Numbered from the stretch's first letter, positions 25,785 to 35,846 are shown. The stretch: DNA of 64,000 nucleotides from Chitinophaga dinghuensis (GCF_003259435.1 NZ_QLMA01000001.1:124001-188000); one strand, 5' to 3'. The notes: generated by a model from the letters alone, not told the origin. Numbers and translations: made by a program.

Positions 25785-27833
25785 ATGAAAAAATTATTCC
25801 TTGCAAGTATCAGCTTACTTGCAGCAACTATTCAACAATCGATTGCACAGGGACGTGCAGAGCTCCCGTTGACAAAGAACTGGCTGTTTACCAAAGCCGA
25901 TTACAGTCCGAAAGACAGTGCTGCGCCGCATACCTGGGAAACCATTAACCTGCCACATACCTGGAATAACAAGGATATGCAGGCGGGAAAAGATTTCTAC
26001 GCTGGCAATGGCCTGTATAAGAAATCCCTGTCGATCGACGCCGCCATTAAAGGAAAACAGGTATTCCTTCGTTTTGAAGGCGCCGGTCAGGTGGCTGATG
26101 TCTATGTCAACAATAAATTTATAGGCCAGCATAAAGGCGGATACAGCGCCTTCGCGATGGAGATCACCTATGCCCTCAACTATGGCGGAGAGAATACCAT
26201 CATCGTGAAAGTGAATAACGAACCGCGCAAGGATGTGATTCCCATCAACAACAACCTGTTTGGTATCTATGGGGGTATTTATCGCCCCGTGAGCCTAGTT
26301 ATCACAGATAAGCTTCATATTGCTACTACCGACTATGCCTCTCCCGGCGTATTTATCCGTCAGCAAAATGTAAGTGCCGAAGGAGCAGATATTACTATCA
26401 GTACCAAACTCGATAACCGTTTTGAACAAGCGCAGGCAGCCGCGTTGCGGACCCGCATCTACACACAATCCGGCCAGCTCGCGAAAGAAATCAATACTAA
26501 TATCAATGTACTTGCACAAGGACGACAAACCTTCACCCAACAAGCGCATATGGATAAACCGCATTTGTGGAATGGCTTGAAAGACCCGCATCTGTATAAG
26601 GTTGTCGTATCTCTCATTGGAAAAAATGACGAGGTCATTGATGAAATAACGCAGCCTTTAGGGATTCGTAAGTTCGAAATCAAAGCCGGTAAAGGGTTCT
26701 ATCTGAACGATCAGCCTTATCGCTTGTATGGCGTTTGCAGACACCAGGATTGGTGGGGCTATGGTAGCGCTCTCGAAAACTGGCAGCATGCGCAGGATCT
26801 GGATATGATTAAGGAAATGGGCGCGAACTCGATTCGTTTTGCGCATTATCAGCAAGCGGATTATATCTATGCAAAATGCGATAGTATCGGATTTGTGATC
26901 TGGGCGGAAGTACCTTTTGTAAACGCTGTTTCCGGCCAGGAAGGCGACAACGCCAAACAACAGATTACAGAATTAATAAAGCAGCAGTTTAATCATCCAT
27001 CCATCTACACCTGGGGCATGCATAACGAGGTGTATGAAAAAACGCCGGCAGATTTTGTGAGTACGCAAACAGCTGAAATGGTGGATATCGCCAAAACATT
27101 AGATCCGGACAGATATACCGTTAGCGTAAATGGATATGGTACTATGGAACGTCCGGAAAACCGCAATGCGGATATTCAGGGCATGAACCGTTACTATGGC
27201 TGGTATGAAGGGAAAACACCGGATCTGGAGAAATGGGTAACAGGACTGGAACAAAAATACCCTGATCACAAAGTCGTACTCAGCGAATACGGTGGCGATG
27301 GTAACGTGAACCAACATGCGGAAGTATTGCCGGAAGTGGAATACGGAGGAGCATTTATGCCAGAAGAAAGGGAGACGCGGATTCACGAAATTCAATGGGG
27401 TATCATTGCGAAGCATCCCTATCTGGTGTCTTCCTACCTGTGGAATATGTTCGACTTCTGTGCGCCATTGTGGACCAGAGGAGGCGTGCCGGCACGTAAC
27501 ATGAAAGGACTCGTTACATTCGACAGGCAGCTGCGCAAGGATGTGTTCTATTGGTATAAAGCCAACTGGAGTACTGAGCCGGTAGTATATATTTCAGATC
27601 GTCGTTTGACAGAGAGAACCCAGGCTACTACTACAGTAACGGTTTATGATAACATTGGTACGCCGGTACTCACGCTGAATGGTAAAACCCTGAGTAATCC
27701 AAAGCAGGGAACCACTGCAGTGCATTTTGTATATGAAAATGTGCAGTTGAAAAAAGGAAAGAATGTGCTGGTTTGCACCGGAACAAAAGAGGGTAAGAAA
27801 TATACGGACAAAGTGGAGTGGACTTTGAAGTAA
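25785..27833 (+). CDS. GH2 beta-glycosidase, compact
   Basis: 682 residues with a signal peptide ending SIAQG. Jelly-roll (about 28-175: LPHTWNNKD, FYAGNGLYKKS, HKGGYSAF), Ig-like domain (about 180-295), TIM barrel (from YLNDQPYRLYGVCRHQD). Glu415 in WGMHNEVYE is the acid/base and Glu501 in VVLSEYGGDG the nucleophile. A short C-terminal beta domain follows. HNE rather than GNE before the acid/base is a small variation. Beta-galactosidase or beta-glucuronidase activity is possible; this cannot be decided here. A palindrome CAATCGATTG (25836-25845) falls inside the signal-peptide codons and resembles the operator at 11803, possibly by chance. Last gene of the FecR operon. Confidence 0.9.
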   Translation: MKKLFLASISLLAATIQQSIAQGRAELPLTKNWLFTKADYSPKDSAAPHTWETINLPHTWNNKDMQAGKDFYAGNGLYKKSLSIDAAIKGKQVFLRFEGAGQVADVYVNNKFIGQHKGGYSAFAMEITYALNYGGENTIIVKVNNEPRKDVIPINNNLFGIYGGIYRPVSLVITDKLHIATTDYASPGVFIRQQNVSAEGADITISTKLDNRFEQAQAAALRTRIYTQSGQLAKEINTNINVLAQGRQTFTQQAHMDKPHLWNGLKDPHLYKVVVSLIGKNDEVIDEITQPLGIRKFEIKAGKGFYLNDQPYRLYGVCRHQDWWGYGSALENWQHAQDLDMIKEMGANSIRFAHYQQADYIYAKCDSIGFVIWAEVPFVNAVSGQEGDNAKQQITELIKQQFNHPSIYTWGMHNEVYEKTPADFVSTQTAEMVDIAKTLDPDRYTVSVNGYGTMERPENRNADIQGMNRYYGWYEGKTPDLEKWVTGLEQKYPDHKVVLSEYGGDGNVNQHAEVLPEVEYGGAFMPEERETRIHEIQWGIIAKHPYLVSSYLWNMFDFCAPLWTRGGVPARNMKGLVTFDRQLRKDVFYWYKANWSTEPVVYISDRRLTERTQATTTVTVYDNIGTPVLTLNGKTLSNPKQGTTAVHFVYENVQLKKGKNVLVCTGTKEGKKYTDKVEWTLK

Positions 27834-27846
27834 TATAAGCGGGAAA

Positions 27847-27882
27847 GAAAAAAGCCTGTCTCTTGTGAGGCAGGCTTTTTTT
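27847..27882 (+). terminator. Terminator after the second GH2 gene
   Basis: AAGCCTGTCTC and GAGGCAGGCTT arms (one G-U pair) with a four-base loop, followed by seven Ts. Confidence 0.85.
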
Positions 27883-27936
27883 ATTGCAGAATATGTTTGA
27901 AACAGTCGGGACTGTACTAGTGATGAGCTATCACTG

Positions 27937-28043
27937 TATTATTCAGTCACGGGAGCTGGTTTCGCGTAGTATCTCAAACCGGCGGTAGTATTGCTGATCC
28001 CTACCTTAAATCCTTGCACGGTTCTGATACTGGTGGATTTAAG
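27937..28043 (-). pseudogene. Possible C-terminal gene remnant after uxuA
   Basis: In the same frame as uxuA, directly after its TGA, 34 further sense codons run to a TAA. They encode a protein-like stretch (IRTVQGFKVGISNTTAGLRY, then YAKPAPVTE) that is not part of UxuA. It may be the decayed end of another gene joined by a deletion, or chance. Confidence 0.25.
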
Positions 28044-29219
28044 TCAATCGGCGCTTAAAGCTCCGGCGATACCCATTTCCAGGCCGCGCAGTTCTGCCAG
28101 TCCGCGGAGACGGCCGATGGCGCTGTAGCCAGGATTGGTTTTCTTATGCAGATCGTCCAGCATCTGATGGCCATGATCCGGGCGCATAGGGATTACCACA
28201 TTGCGGCGTTTCATGGTGAGCAGGATGTTCTTGATGACATGGAACATATCCACATCGCCTTCCAGGTGGTTGGCTTCATGGAAATTACCCAGGAAGTCGC
28301 GTTGTGTGCTGCGCAGATGGATAAAGTGGATGTGATCTCCCAAACGTTCTACCATACCTGGCAGGTCGTTATCTGCTCTTACGCCGTAGGAGCCGGTGCA
28401 GAAGCATAAACCGTTGGATTTATAAGGAGCGGCCACCAGTAATTCTTTGGCATCCTGTTCGGTGCTTACCACGCGGGGCAGACCGAAGATAGGGAACGGA
28501 GGATCGTCTGGGTGGATGGCGAGTTTCACGCCTGCTTCTTCTGCTACTGGTGCAATTTGTTGCAGGAAGTAGAAGAGATGCAATTTCAGTTGAGTTGCAT
28601 CAATGCCTTTGTAAGTATCGAGTGCCTCCTGGAATTGTTGGAGGGAGAAGCTTTCTTCTGAACCCGGCAGACCTGCAATAATATTTTTTTGCAGGAGTGT
28701 TTTTTCTTCCACAGTCATGCTGTCGAATTTTTCTTTTGCGCGGGCAATTTCTTCTTCGGTATAGTCTTTTTCAGCGTTGGGTCTTGCCAGTATGAAAAGG
28801 TCGAACGCCATGTATGCGGCCTTTTCAAAGCGGAGTGCTTTGGAGCCGTCTTCTACGGTATATGCAAGGTCAGTGCGGGTCCAGTCCAGCACCGGCATAA
28901 AATTGTAGGTAACAGTCTTAATGCCGCATGCAGCCAGGTTACGTATTGATTGCTGATAGTTGGTGATGTATTCCCGGAAACGGCCACGTTGCGTTTTGAT
29001 GTCTTCATGAACGGGAATGCTTTCCACTACAGACCAGGTAAGGCCGGCAGCTTCAATCAGCTGTTTGCGTTGTAATATTTCTTCCTTCGTCCATACCGCT
29101 CCGTTAGGCAGATGATGCAAGGCTGTAACGATGCCAGTTGCGCCAGCCTGTCTGATATCAGCCAGACTAACCGGATCATTAGGCCCGAACCATCGCCATG
29201 TCTGTTCCATTCTCAGCAT
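28044..29219 (-). CDS. uxuA: Mannonate dehydratase
   Basis: 391 residues from ATG at 29219 (or 388 from 29210), close to the 394 of the E. coli enzyme. It converts D-mannonate to 2-keto-3-deoxygluconate in the cytoplasmic hexuronate pathway. Family motifs: [13 protein letters not shown] at the start, [42 protein letters not shown] with its cysteine, [10 protein letters not shown], and [11 protein letters not shown] near the end. The start is fixed by a -7 box (TACTTTTG, minus strand 29249-29242), which rules out a longer reading from 29285. It suits a locus that also encodes a uronate-polymer lyase. The other uronate genes (uxaC, uxuB, kdgK) are not in the window. Confidence 0.96.
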   Translation of the reverse strand: MLRMEQTWRWFGPNDPVSLADIRQAGATGIVTALHHLPNGAVWTKEEILQRKQLIEAAGLTWSVVESIPVHEDIKTQRGRFREYITNYQQSIRNLAACGIKTVTYNFMPVLDWTRTDLAYTVEDGSKALRFEKAAYMAFDLFILARPNAEKDYTEEEIARAKEKFDSMTVEEKTLLQKNIIAGLPGSEESFSLQQFQEALDTYKGIDATQLKLHLFYFLQQIAPVAEEAGVKLAIHPDDPPFPIFGLPRVVSTEQDAKELLVAAPYKSNGLCFCTGSYGVRADNDLPGMVERLGDHIHFIHLRSTQRDFLGNFHEANHLEGDVDMFHVIKNILLTMKRRNVVIPMRPDHGHQMLDDLHKKTNPGYSAIGRLRGLAELRGLEMGIAGALSAD

Positions 29220-29241
29220 AATGCTATTAGGTTTATAAGTC

Positions 29242-29249
29242 CAAAAGTA
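29242..29249 (-). promoter_or_regulatory. uxuA promoter -7 box
   Basis: TACTTTTG on the minus strand matches TAnnTTTG; a TTTG lies upstream. Transcription should start near 29236, about 17 bases before the chosen start codon. Confidence 0.6.
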
Positions 29250-29397
29250 AGTAATCCAAACCCCAAAAATAAAATCTCTCTGCACATATACAAACTTTAA
29301 GTGTGTGAAAAAGAATAACCTTTTGTGTTACTCCTTTCAAATGTGCTACTGTGGCTTGTTTAGAGAGATGTTAATGCCGTAGTTAACAACTGTGTTT

Positions 29398-30711
29398 TCA
29401 GGTGATCAGTACGATTTGAATGTCCATCACATTTGTATGTGTAGGACCAGTGATAAAAAGACGGTCTGTCTGTTTGAAAAAATGGTATGCATCATTGTTG
29501 TCCAGATAGGCTGCTGTATTGAGTTGTAGCGATTGAGTACGTTGTAACGTATATGCATCTGCGATGGCCCCGGCAGCATCGGTGGGTCCGTCTGTGCCAT
29601 CTGTACCTGCACTCAGTAGTGTGATATGTGCGGCTTTTTCTCCTGCTTGCTCCAGCTCCAGTACCGCTGCCAGCGCCAGTTCCTGGTTACGTCCGCCTTT
29701 GCCTTTGCCCCGAATGGTCACGGTGGTTTCGCCTCCTTGCAGTAAACATGCCGGGCGATGCTGATCATATGTCAATGCCTTTTGGATGAGTTGCCGGCCT
29801 GTCGTACGTGCTTCCCCGGTAGCGCATTCTTTGCTGAGCATGACTGCATATCCCAGCGTTTTCGCCTTTGCTGCAGCGGCTTCCAGGGCAATGGTATTTG
29901 TGCCTGTCAGAAAGTTATGCACATTTATAAATGCTGGATCTCCGGCTTTGGCAGTTTCGGGAACTTCTCCTGAACATCCTTTACGGATATGAGTAAGGAT
30001 TGTTGCCGGAATTTTATGAGTGAGATGATATTTGTTCAGGATGGCCATGGTATCCTCAAAGGTAGTAGGGTCGGGCACTCCCGGGCCGGAACCAATTACT
30101 TCCAACTGGTCGCCGGGCACATCGCTGAGGATGATGGAGCATAAAGTAGCAGGGTAAATATGTTTGGCTAATTGTCCTCCTTTCACCGCGGATAAGTGTT
30201 TTCTGATGGTGTTCATCTCCGAAATAGCTGCACCGGAATGCAGGAGTAGCTGGAATAATTCCTGTATTTCTTCCAGGGTACAACCTGCCGGAACATCTGC
30301 CAGCAGAGAGGAAGCGCCGCCGGATAGCAAGAAAATAACGAGGTCGTGTGGCTGGAGATTATTCACCGCTGCTAATATTTGTTGCGTTGCAAGCACACTG
30401 TTGGCATCCGGAACAGGATGACCGGCTTCTATCAACTGCAGTTGTTGTAAAGGCAGGGAATGGTGGTATTTAGTCACTACCGTCCCTTGAAGGAGTACAT
30501 GTGGCAATAGTATAGCTTCCAGTTCCTGAGCCATGGCGGCAGCAGCTTTACCTGCTCCGATGACGATTACTTTTCCATGAACAGGGAAGGGAGTGCCGGC
30601 AATGTAGATCGTGTCTCCCCGAAACTCGACTGTTTTAGGTATAAATATTCCTGGTTGTACCGCTGCAACTGCTGCCTGGAAGATTTCCTGGATATCGTGA
30701 AAGGTGTTCAT
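29398..30711 (-). CDS. Glycerate 2-kinase (GckA/TtuD type, MOFRL)
   Basis: 437 residues from ATG at 30711. An ATG at 30732 lies at or before the predicted transcription start and is rejected. N-terminal DUF4147 domain: KVIVIGAGKAAAAMAQELEA, GTVVTKYHHSL, EAGHPVPDANS, FLLSGGASSLLADVPAG. C-terminal MOFRL domain: CLLQGGETTVTIRGKGKGGR, LLSAGTDGTDGPTDAAGA. The family phosphorylates D-glycerate to 2-phosphoglycerate with ATP. It follows mannonate dehydratase on the same strand but has its own promoter, so a link to uronate-derived glycerate is only suggestive. Confidence 0.93.
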   Translation of the reverse strand: MNTFHDIQEIFQAAVAAVQPGIFIPKTVEFRGDTIYIAGTPFPVHGKVIVIGAGKAAAAMAQELEAILLPHVLLQGTVVTKYHHSLPLQQLQLIEAGHPVPDANSVLATQQILAAVNNLQPHDLVIFLLSGGASSLLADVPAGCTLEEIQELFQLLLHSGAAISEMNTIRKHLSAVKGGQLAKHIYPATLCSIILSDVPGDQLEVIGSGPGVPDPTTFEDTMAILNKYHLTHKIPATILTHIRKGCSGEVPETAKAGDPAFINVHNFLTGTNTIALEAAAAKAKTLGYAVMLSKECATGEARTTGRQLIQKALTYDQHRPACLLQGGETTVTIRGKGKGGRNQELALAAVLELEQAGEKAAHITLLSAGTDGTDGPTDAAGAIADAYTLQRTQSLQLNTAAYLDNNDAYHFFKQTDRLFITGPTHTNVMDIQIVLIT

Positions 30712-30733
30712 GGTTTTTAATAAAAATGCCATA

Positions 30734-30741
30734 CAAAGGTA
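30734..30741 (-). promoter_or_regulatory. Glycerate kinase promoter -7 box
   Basis: TACCTTTG on the minus strand, an exact TAnnTTTG match 23 bases before the start codon at 30711. Confidence 0.6.
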
Positions 30742-30788
30742 CTTGCTTACCTCCTGTATGGCTTATGAAAATTATATCCAGACACGTT

Positions 30789-31226
30789 TTATTGTTGCTG
30801 ATGGGCTTCGCGGCGCTGGCGTTTTTTCTCCATCTTAGCCTCCAGTTGTTCTTTTTTGTTGAGGTTCCAGTCGTTCCATTTCTTATACTGCGCGGCGGTG
30901 AGTACTGTTTTAAAACGTTGATTTCGTTCGTTGTTCAGGTGATGCAGCCGGCCCATTCTCTCTTTGCTGGTCAATGTTTTATTGACATGGATGCTATCTG
31001 TCTGTCTTAAGATATCCAGGTTGATAGCATAGATTTCCCTGCTTTGGTCCTTGGTTAGTCCTAGTTGCCTGGTTAATTTGTCTGTCATTTTATCGGCGCG
31101 GCCTTCGGCATTCCACTTGCCGAGATGGGCGGTTGCCGGTTCGTTATTTTGCGCAAATAGGCTGTTGCTGAGGCTCAGTAACAGAAATCCCGCGAGGATT
31201 AGGGTATAAGCGGATACTTTTTTCAT
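30789..31226 (-). CDS. Spy/CpxP-like small periplasmic protein
   Basis: 145 residues, signal peptide ending SLFAQ. The mature part is charged and helical (MTDKLTRQLGLTKDQSREIY, TSKERMGRLHHLNNERNQRF, VLTAAQYKKWNDWNLNKKE) and ends in a Lys/Arg/Gln-rich tail. The LTxxQ-type segments recall the LTxxQ repeats of the Spy/CpxP chaperone family, which act on misfolded periplasmic proteins, but the match is by pattern only. It stands between the glycerate kinase gene and the divergent amidohydrolase genes with its own upstream region. Confidence 0.7.
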   Translation of the reverse strand: MKKVSAYTLILAGFLLLSLSNSLFAQNNEPATAHLGKWNAEGRADKMTDKLTRQLGLTKDQSREIYAINLDILRQTDSIHVNKTLTSKERMGRLHHLNNERNQRFKTVLTAAQYKKWNDWNLNKKEQLEAKMEKKRQRREAHQQQ

Positions 31227-31430
31227 AGTCAGCCAGATTGTATTATAACAATACTTAACGGATAAAATGCTCCATAAATTATCCCTTTTTCGTGTTAATG
31301 CAAAATGTTTATGGGCCTTTCCGGGGACGGTCCTTTGCCATTCATAAAAAAATCGATTTTTTACTTAGTATGGCATTTTGGAATGATTAAATTTATCGTG
31401 AAATCTAAATCGTATAAATAAACGTTTTGC

Positions 31431-34400
31431 ATGAAAAAAGCTTTTGAGAAACCGGGGGCACTCCTGTGGTCCCACGGATTAACCTATGCGCTGAAGCGGC
31501 ATCGCAGTCAGCTGATGTTGCTGGCCCTGCTCCTTGCAGGTACTGGTGCGAGCGCTCAGAGTACTTTCCCTACCAATGGTATTGCCGAACCTAAAGAAGG
31601 CTGTTACGCATTTACGCATGCCACCATTGTACGCGATGCACAGAACACTATCGCCAATGCCACCCTGGTGATCAGAGATGGTAAAATCACGGATCTGGGA
31701 CCTGCTGCGGCTATTCCTAAAGATGCGGTGGTAGTGGATTGTAAAGGGAAATACATTTATCCTTCTTTCGTAGATATCTACAGTGGCTACGGAATGGGAG
31801 ATGCCAAAAAAGGCGGCTTTGCATGGAATGCAGCTCCACAATTCCTTTCCAATACCAAAGGTGCTTACGGCTGGAACCAAGCCATCAAAAGTGAGACCGA
31901 TGCTGTCAAACTGTTTAATACAGACCCTTCAAAAGCAGCTCCCCTGCGTGGCGCCGGCTTCGGTACTGTACTGACCCATCAGCAAGATGGTATTGCCAGA
32001 GGTACTGCGGCATTGGTGACCCTCGCCGATGAACGCGAGAATACAGTTATCCTTCGCGAGAAAGCCGCTGCGGCCTTCTCTTTCGATAAAGGTACTTCCA
32101 CCCAGAACTATCCCAGCTCTCTCATGGGCGTGATCGCGCTGTTGCGTCAAAGTTTCCTGGATGGACAATGGTATAAAAACCGTCCTGCAAAAGAAGGAGT
32201 GAACCTCAGTCTCCAAGCCTGGAACGATAATCTGCAACTGCCGCAGATCTTCGCTGTCACAGATAAATGGGAAGCGGTTCGTGCAGATAAAATAGGAGAT
32301 GAGTTTGGCGTACAATACATTATCAAAGGCGCTGGAAATGAATACCAGCGTATGAATGAAATGGCCGCTACCAAAGCGACTTTCATCCTGCCAGTGAATT
32401 TCCCTTCTGCGATTGATGTGGAAGATCCGGCAGATGCCCGCTTTGTAGCGCTGGCGGATATGAAGCACTGGGAAATGGCGCCTACAGAACCTGCCGCTTT
32501 CGAGAAGGCTAATATTCCTTTCTGCCTGACAGCGGCCGATCTGAAAGATGTGAAACAATTCCTGGCCAATGTGCGTAAAGCCATTGAATATGGTCTTACA
32601 GAACAGAAAGCCCTGGAAGCGCTGACAAAAACGCCTGCAACCCTGCTGAAAGCCTACGATAAAGTGGGTAGCCTGGAACCAGGTAAACTGGCGAACTTCC
32701 TCATCACCAGCGGCCCTGTTTTCAAGGAAAACAGCGTACTCCTCCAAAACTGGGTACAAGGAAATAAATATGTCATTAAAAACGACGGCTGGAACGACCT
32801 CCGTGGTACCTACGCGGTTACGCTCAGTAACGGTAATACCTACACGGTAGAAATCAAAGGTAGTCCCGATAAACCACAACTATCCGTATTGGGTAAAGAT
32901 ACCCTCAGCGGAAAAATTGATATCACGGATAAACTGGTAGTGTTAAATCTGCCGCAGTCCAAAGGAAGCAATGCTGGCCTGCGACTGAATGGCCTGATTG
33001 GCCAGAACCAATGGATGGGTACTGGCGTGGACTCCAGCAACAGCAGCCTGAAATGGACAGCTGTACTGTCTAAACCATACCAGGAAAAATCTGATTCGAC
33101 AAGGAAGAAGCATGCCCCTCAAGTAGGTGAATTATTATATCCTTTCAATGGTTATGGTTGGGATAAACTGCCACAACAACAAGATATCCTGATTAAAAAT
33201 GCAACTGTCTGGACCAACGAAAAAGATGGTAAACTGGAAAATACCGATGTACTGATACGTGGTGGAAAAATTGCCCAGATTGGTAAAAACCTCGCAGCTG
33301 GAAACGCCCGTGTGATCGATGGTACAGGGAAACATTTGTCGGCCGGTATTATCGATGAACACTCTCATATCGCTATCTCCAAAGGTGTAAATGAAGGTTC
33401 TCAGTCTGTAACAGCAGAAGTACGTATAGCCGACGTAGTGAATCCGGAAGATGTGAACATCTATCGTCAGTTAAGCGGTGGCGTTACTGCCTCTCATCTG
33501 CTGCATGGTAGCGCTAATGCTATCGGCGGACAATCACAGCTGATCAAATTGCGCTGGGGACAGACAGCCGAAGAGCTGAAAGTAGCAGGCGCTGATCAGT
33601 TCATCAAATTCGCATTAGGAGAAAACGTGAAGCAATCTAACTGGGGCGACAGAAACACCGTGCGTTTCCCTCAAACACGTATGGGCGTTGAACAAATCTA
33701 TATGGATGCGTTTACCCGTGCCCGTGATTATGAGAAAGAAGGTCCTGGCAAACGCCGCGATCTGGAACTGGATGCACTGGTGGAAATCCTCCATTCAAAA
33801 AGATTTATCACCTGTCACTCCTATGTACAGAGCGAAATCAATATGCTCATGCATGTGGCAGACGCCTTCCAATTCCATGTGAACACCTTCACACATATCC
33901 TGGAAGGTTATAAAGTGGCTGATAAAATGAAAGCGCATGGCGCTGGCGCTGGTACGTTCGCCGACTGGTGGGCATACAAAATGGAAGTACAGGATGCAAT
34001 TCCTCAGAACGCAGGTCTCATGAGCCAGGTAGGCGTAGTTACTGCTATCAACTCTGATGATGCCGAGATGGCCCGTCGTCTGAACCAGGAAGCTGCAAAA
34101 AGCATCAAGTATACAGGTATGTCTGAAGAAGATGCCCTGAAAATGGTAACGCTGAATCCAGCCCGACTCCTACATGTGGATAACCGCATGGGTAGTATCA
34201 AAGTAGGGAAAGATGCAGACCTCGTATTATGGAGCGATGATCCATTGAGCATCTATGCTAAAGCAGAGAAAACGCTCGTAGACGGTATCGTGGAATTCGA
34301 CCGGGATTATGATCTGCAGTTGCGTCAACGCATCGCCGCAGAACGTAGCCGCCTTATCAGCAAAATGCTGAATGAAAAGAAAAAAGGCGGACAGGTAGAA

Positions 34401-34478
34401 AAAGCCGCTTTCCATCCAGATGAAATGTATCACTGTGAAGACTTACAAGGTGGTCACCAGCACGATGTAATCCAATAG
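31431..34478 (+). CDS. Tandem amidohydrolase, only the C-terminal half intact
   Basis: 1015 residues, about twice the usual amidohydrolase length. A long N-terminus (about 45 residues, ending GASAQ) contains the export signal. The first amidohydrolase-like half (about 50-450) has the fold landmarks (FTHATIVRDAQNTIANATLV, GKYIYPSFVDIYSGYG, LEPGKLANFLI), but YSGYG stands where the metal-binding HxH should be, so it is probably not catalytic. The second half (about 585-960) keeps HSH at 644-646, CHSYVQ, FTHILEG, an INSDDAEM segment and GSIKVGKDADLVLW, a full metal-dependent hydrolase set. The substrate is unknown; secreted Bacteroidota relatives include peptidase- and imidazolonepropionase-like forms. 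The next amidohydrolase gene follows 25 bases downstream. Confidence 0.85.
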   Translation: MKKAFEKPGALLWSHGLTYALKRHRSQLMLLALLLAGTGASAQSTFPTNGIAEPKEGCYAFTHATIVRDAQNTIANATLVIRDGKITDLGPAAAIPKDAVVVDCKGKYIYPSFVDIYSGYGMGDAKKGGFAWNAAPQFLSNTKGAYGWNQAIKSETDAVKLFNTDPSKAAPLRGAGFGTVLTHQQDGIARGTAALVTLADERENTVILREKAAAAFSFDKGTSTQNYPSSLMGVIALLRQSFLDGQWYKNRPAKEGVNLSLQAWNDNLQLPQIFAVTDKWEAVRADKIGDEFGVQYIIKGAGNEYQRMNEMAATKATFILPVNFPSAIDVEDPADARFVALADMKHWEMAPTEPAAFEKANIPFCLTAADLKDVKQFLANVRKAIEYGLTEQKALEALTKTPATLLKAYDKVGSLEPGKLANFLITSGPVFKENSVLLQNWVQGNKYVIKNDGWNDLRGTYAVTLSNGNTYTVEIKGSPDKPQLSVLGKDTLSGKIDITDKLVVLNLPQSKGSNAGLRLNGLIGQNQWMGTGVDSSNSSLKWTAVLSKPYQEKSDSTRKKHAPQVGELLYPFNGYGWDKLPQQQDILIKNATVWTNEKDGKLENTDVLIRGGKIAQIGKNLAAGNARVIDGTGKHLSAGIIDEHSHIAISKGVNEGSQSVTAEVRIADVVNPEDVNIYRQLSGGVTASHLLHGSANAIGGQSQLIKLRWGQTAEELKVAGADQFIKFALGENVKQSNWGDRNTVRFPQTRMGVEQIYMDAFTRARDYEKEGPGKRRDLELDALVEILHSKRFITCHSYVQSEINMLMHVADAFQFHVNTFTHILEGYKVADKMKAHGAGAGTFADWWAYKMEVQDAIPQNAGLMSQVGVVTAINSDDAEMARRLNQEAAKSIKYTGMSEEDALKMVTLNPARLLHVDNRMGSIKVGKDADLVLWSDDPLSIYAKAEKTLVDGIVEFDRDYDLQLRQRIAAERSRLISKMLNEKKKGGQVEKAAFHPDEMYHCEDLQGGHQHDVIQ

Positions 34479-34503
34479 CCGTTCATTTTTAATTATCAGC
34501 GTA

Positions 34504-35805
34504 ATGAAAAAACAACATATCATATTTACGGCAGCCCTGGCTATGCTGATCTCCAAAGGACAGGCACAGGAAACCGTATCCCCTGCTCCGGCACAGCAAA
34601 AGCCGGTATACCTGACCAATGCCACTATTCATGTGGGCAACGGACAAGTAATCACCAATGGAACTATTGGTTTTGAAAAAGGAAAAATTATTGCAGTAGG
34701 CGCAAACGTAAACGCAGCTGCAGGAGCCACTGTATACGACCTGAAAGGACAACACGTGTATCCGGGCGTCATTGCACCGGAAACTAACCTGGGGTTGGTG
34801 GAATTTGAAAGTGTACGCGCTACCAGAGATGAGCGGGAAGTAGGAGAGATTAATCCTTCCATTCGTTCTCTGATTGCTTATAATACAGATTCTAAAGTGA
34901 TCAATACCCTGCGCTCCAATGGTATCCTGCTGGCAGGTATCACCCCTCAGGGCGGTATCATCAGCGGAACTTCTTCTGTGGTACAACTGGATGCCTGGAA
35001 CTGGGAAGACGCCGCTTACAAAGCAGATAATGCCCTGCATTTATTCATTCCGCGCATGATGCCAGCCGGCGCTGGTGGCGGCGGTCGCCGTAACCGTTCT
35101 GAAGATGGCGGTAACAATGCGATGGAAATGGTGGAAAATGTACGCGCCTTCTTCCGGGAAGCGAAAGCTTATCTCGGAGAAAGTAAACATACTGCCACCA
35201 ATCTCAAGTATGAAGCGATGCGCCGACTGTTCAACAAAGAACAGAAGCTCTTCATCCATGCAGAACTGGAAAAGGAAATTATGATAGCTGTGGATTTTGC
35301 GAGAGAATTCAATGTAGACGTAGTGATCGTAGGAGGAACAGACTCCTGGCGCGTGACTGATCTGCTGAAAGCAAATAACATCGCAGTAATTCTCAGTCAG
35401 CCACATAGCTTGCCTGTTATGCAGGACGACGATGTGGATCAGCCTTACAAAACACCAGCGCTGTTACAAAAAGCAGGCATTTTGTATTGCCTCAGCAACG
35501 AGGGCTTCTGGCAACAGCGTAACCTTGGCTTCGAAGCTGGTACTGCCGCTACTTACGGACTTACCAAAGAAGAGGCATTGTCTGCCATTACAATCAATGC
35601 CGCCAAAATTCTGGGTGTGGATAAACTGACAGGTACCCTGGAAAACGGTAAGGATGCAAACATTGCAGTGAGTAACGGAGACATGCTGGATATGAAATCC
35701 AGCGTTATCACCCAGGCGTTTATCCAGGGCCGTGAAATCGACCTGAATAACAAACAAAAACAGCTGTACGAGAAATATCAGCAGAAATATGGCCTGAAGA
35801 AATAA
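34504..35805 (+). CDS. Amidohydrolase-like protein lacking metal ligands
   Basis: 433 residues with a signal peptide ending KGQAQ. Amidohydrolase landmarks are present (YLTNATIHVGNGQVITNGTI, DLKGQHVYPGVIAPETN, GTLENGKDANIAVSNGD), but the HxH after the first strand is replaced by APETN and no clear catalytic Asp segment is seen (CLSNEGFWQQRN). It resembles the degenerate N-terminal half of the upstream protein, so the two may form a complex in which only the upstream C-terminal half is catalytic (inference). A Gly-rich GAGGGGRRNRSEDGG loop sits near residue 190. It ends at a bidirectional terminator. Confidence 0.82.
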   Translation: MKKQHIIFTAALAMLISKGQAQETVSPAPAQQKPVYLTNATIHVGNGQVITNGTIGFEKGKIIAVGANVNAAAGATVYDLKGQHVYPGVIAPETNLGLVEFESVRATRDEREVGEINPSIRSLIAYNTDSKVINTLRSNGILLAGITPQGGIISGTSSVVQLDAWNWEDAAYKADNALHLFIPRMMPAGAGGGGRRNRSEDGGNNAMEMVENVRAFFREAKAYLGESKHTATNLKYEAMRRLFNKEQKLFIHAELEKEIMIAVDFAREFNVDVVIVGGTDSWRVTDLLKANNIAVILSQPHSLPVMQDDDVDQPYKTPALLQKAGILYCLSNEGFWQQRNLGFEAGTAATYGLTKEEALSAITINAAKILGVDKLTGTLENGKDANIAVSNGDMLDMKSSVITQAFIQGREIDLNNKQKQLYEKYQQKYGLKK

Positions 35806-35846
35806 CCGCTCTTATTCCCATCAACGGAAAAGAGAGACGACAATAA

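Noticed and set aside
25836..25845. CAATCGATTG as a second operator
   Set aside because: It lies inside signal-peptide codons, so it may be chance; mentioned in a finding but not listed as a site.
31347..31378. AAAAAATCGATTTTTT palindrome with TGCCAT/ATGGCA flanks as an operator
   Set aside because: Homopolymer-rich and without a TetR or LacI gene nearby; it may be a weak terminator, but the evidence is too thin.
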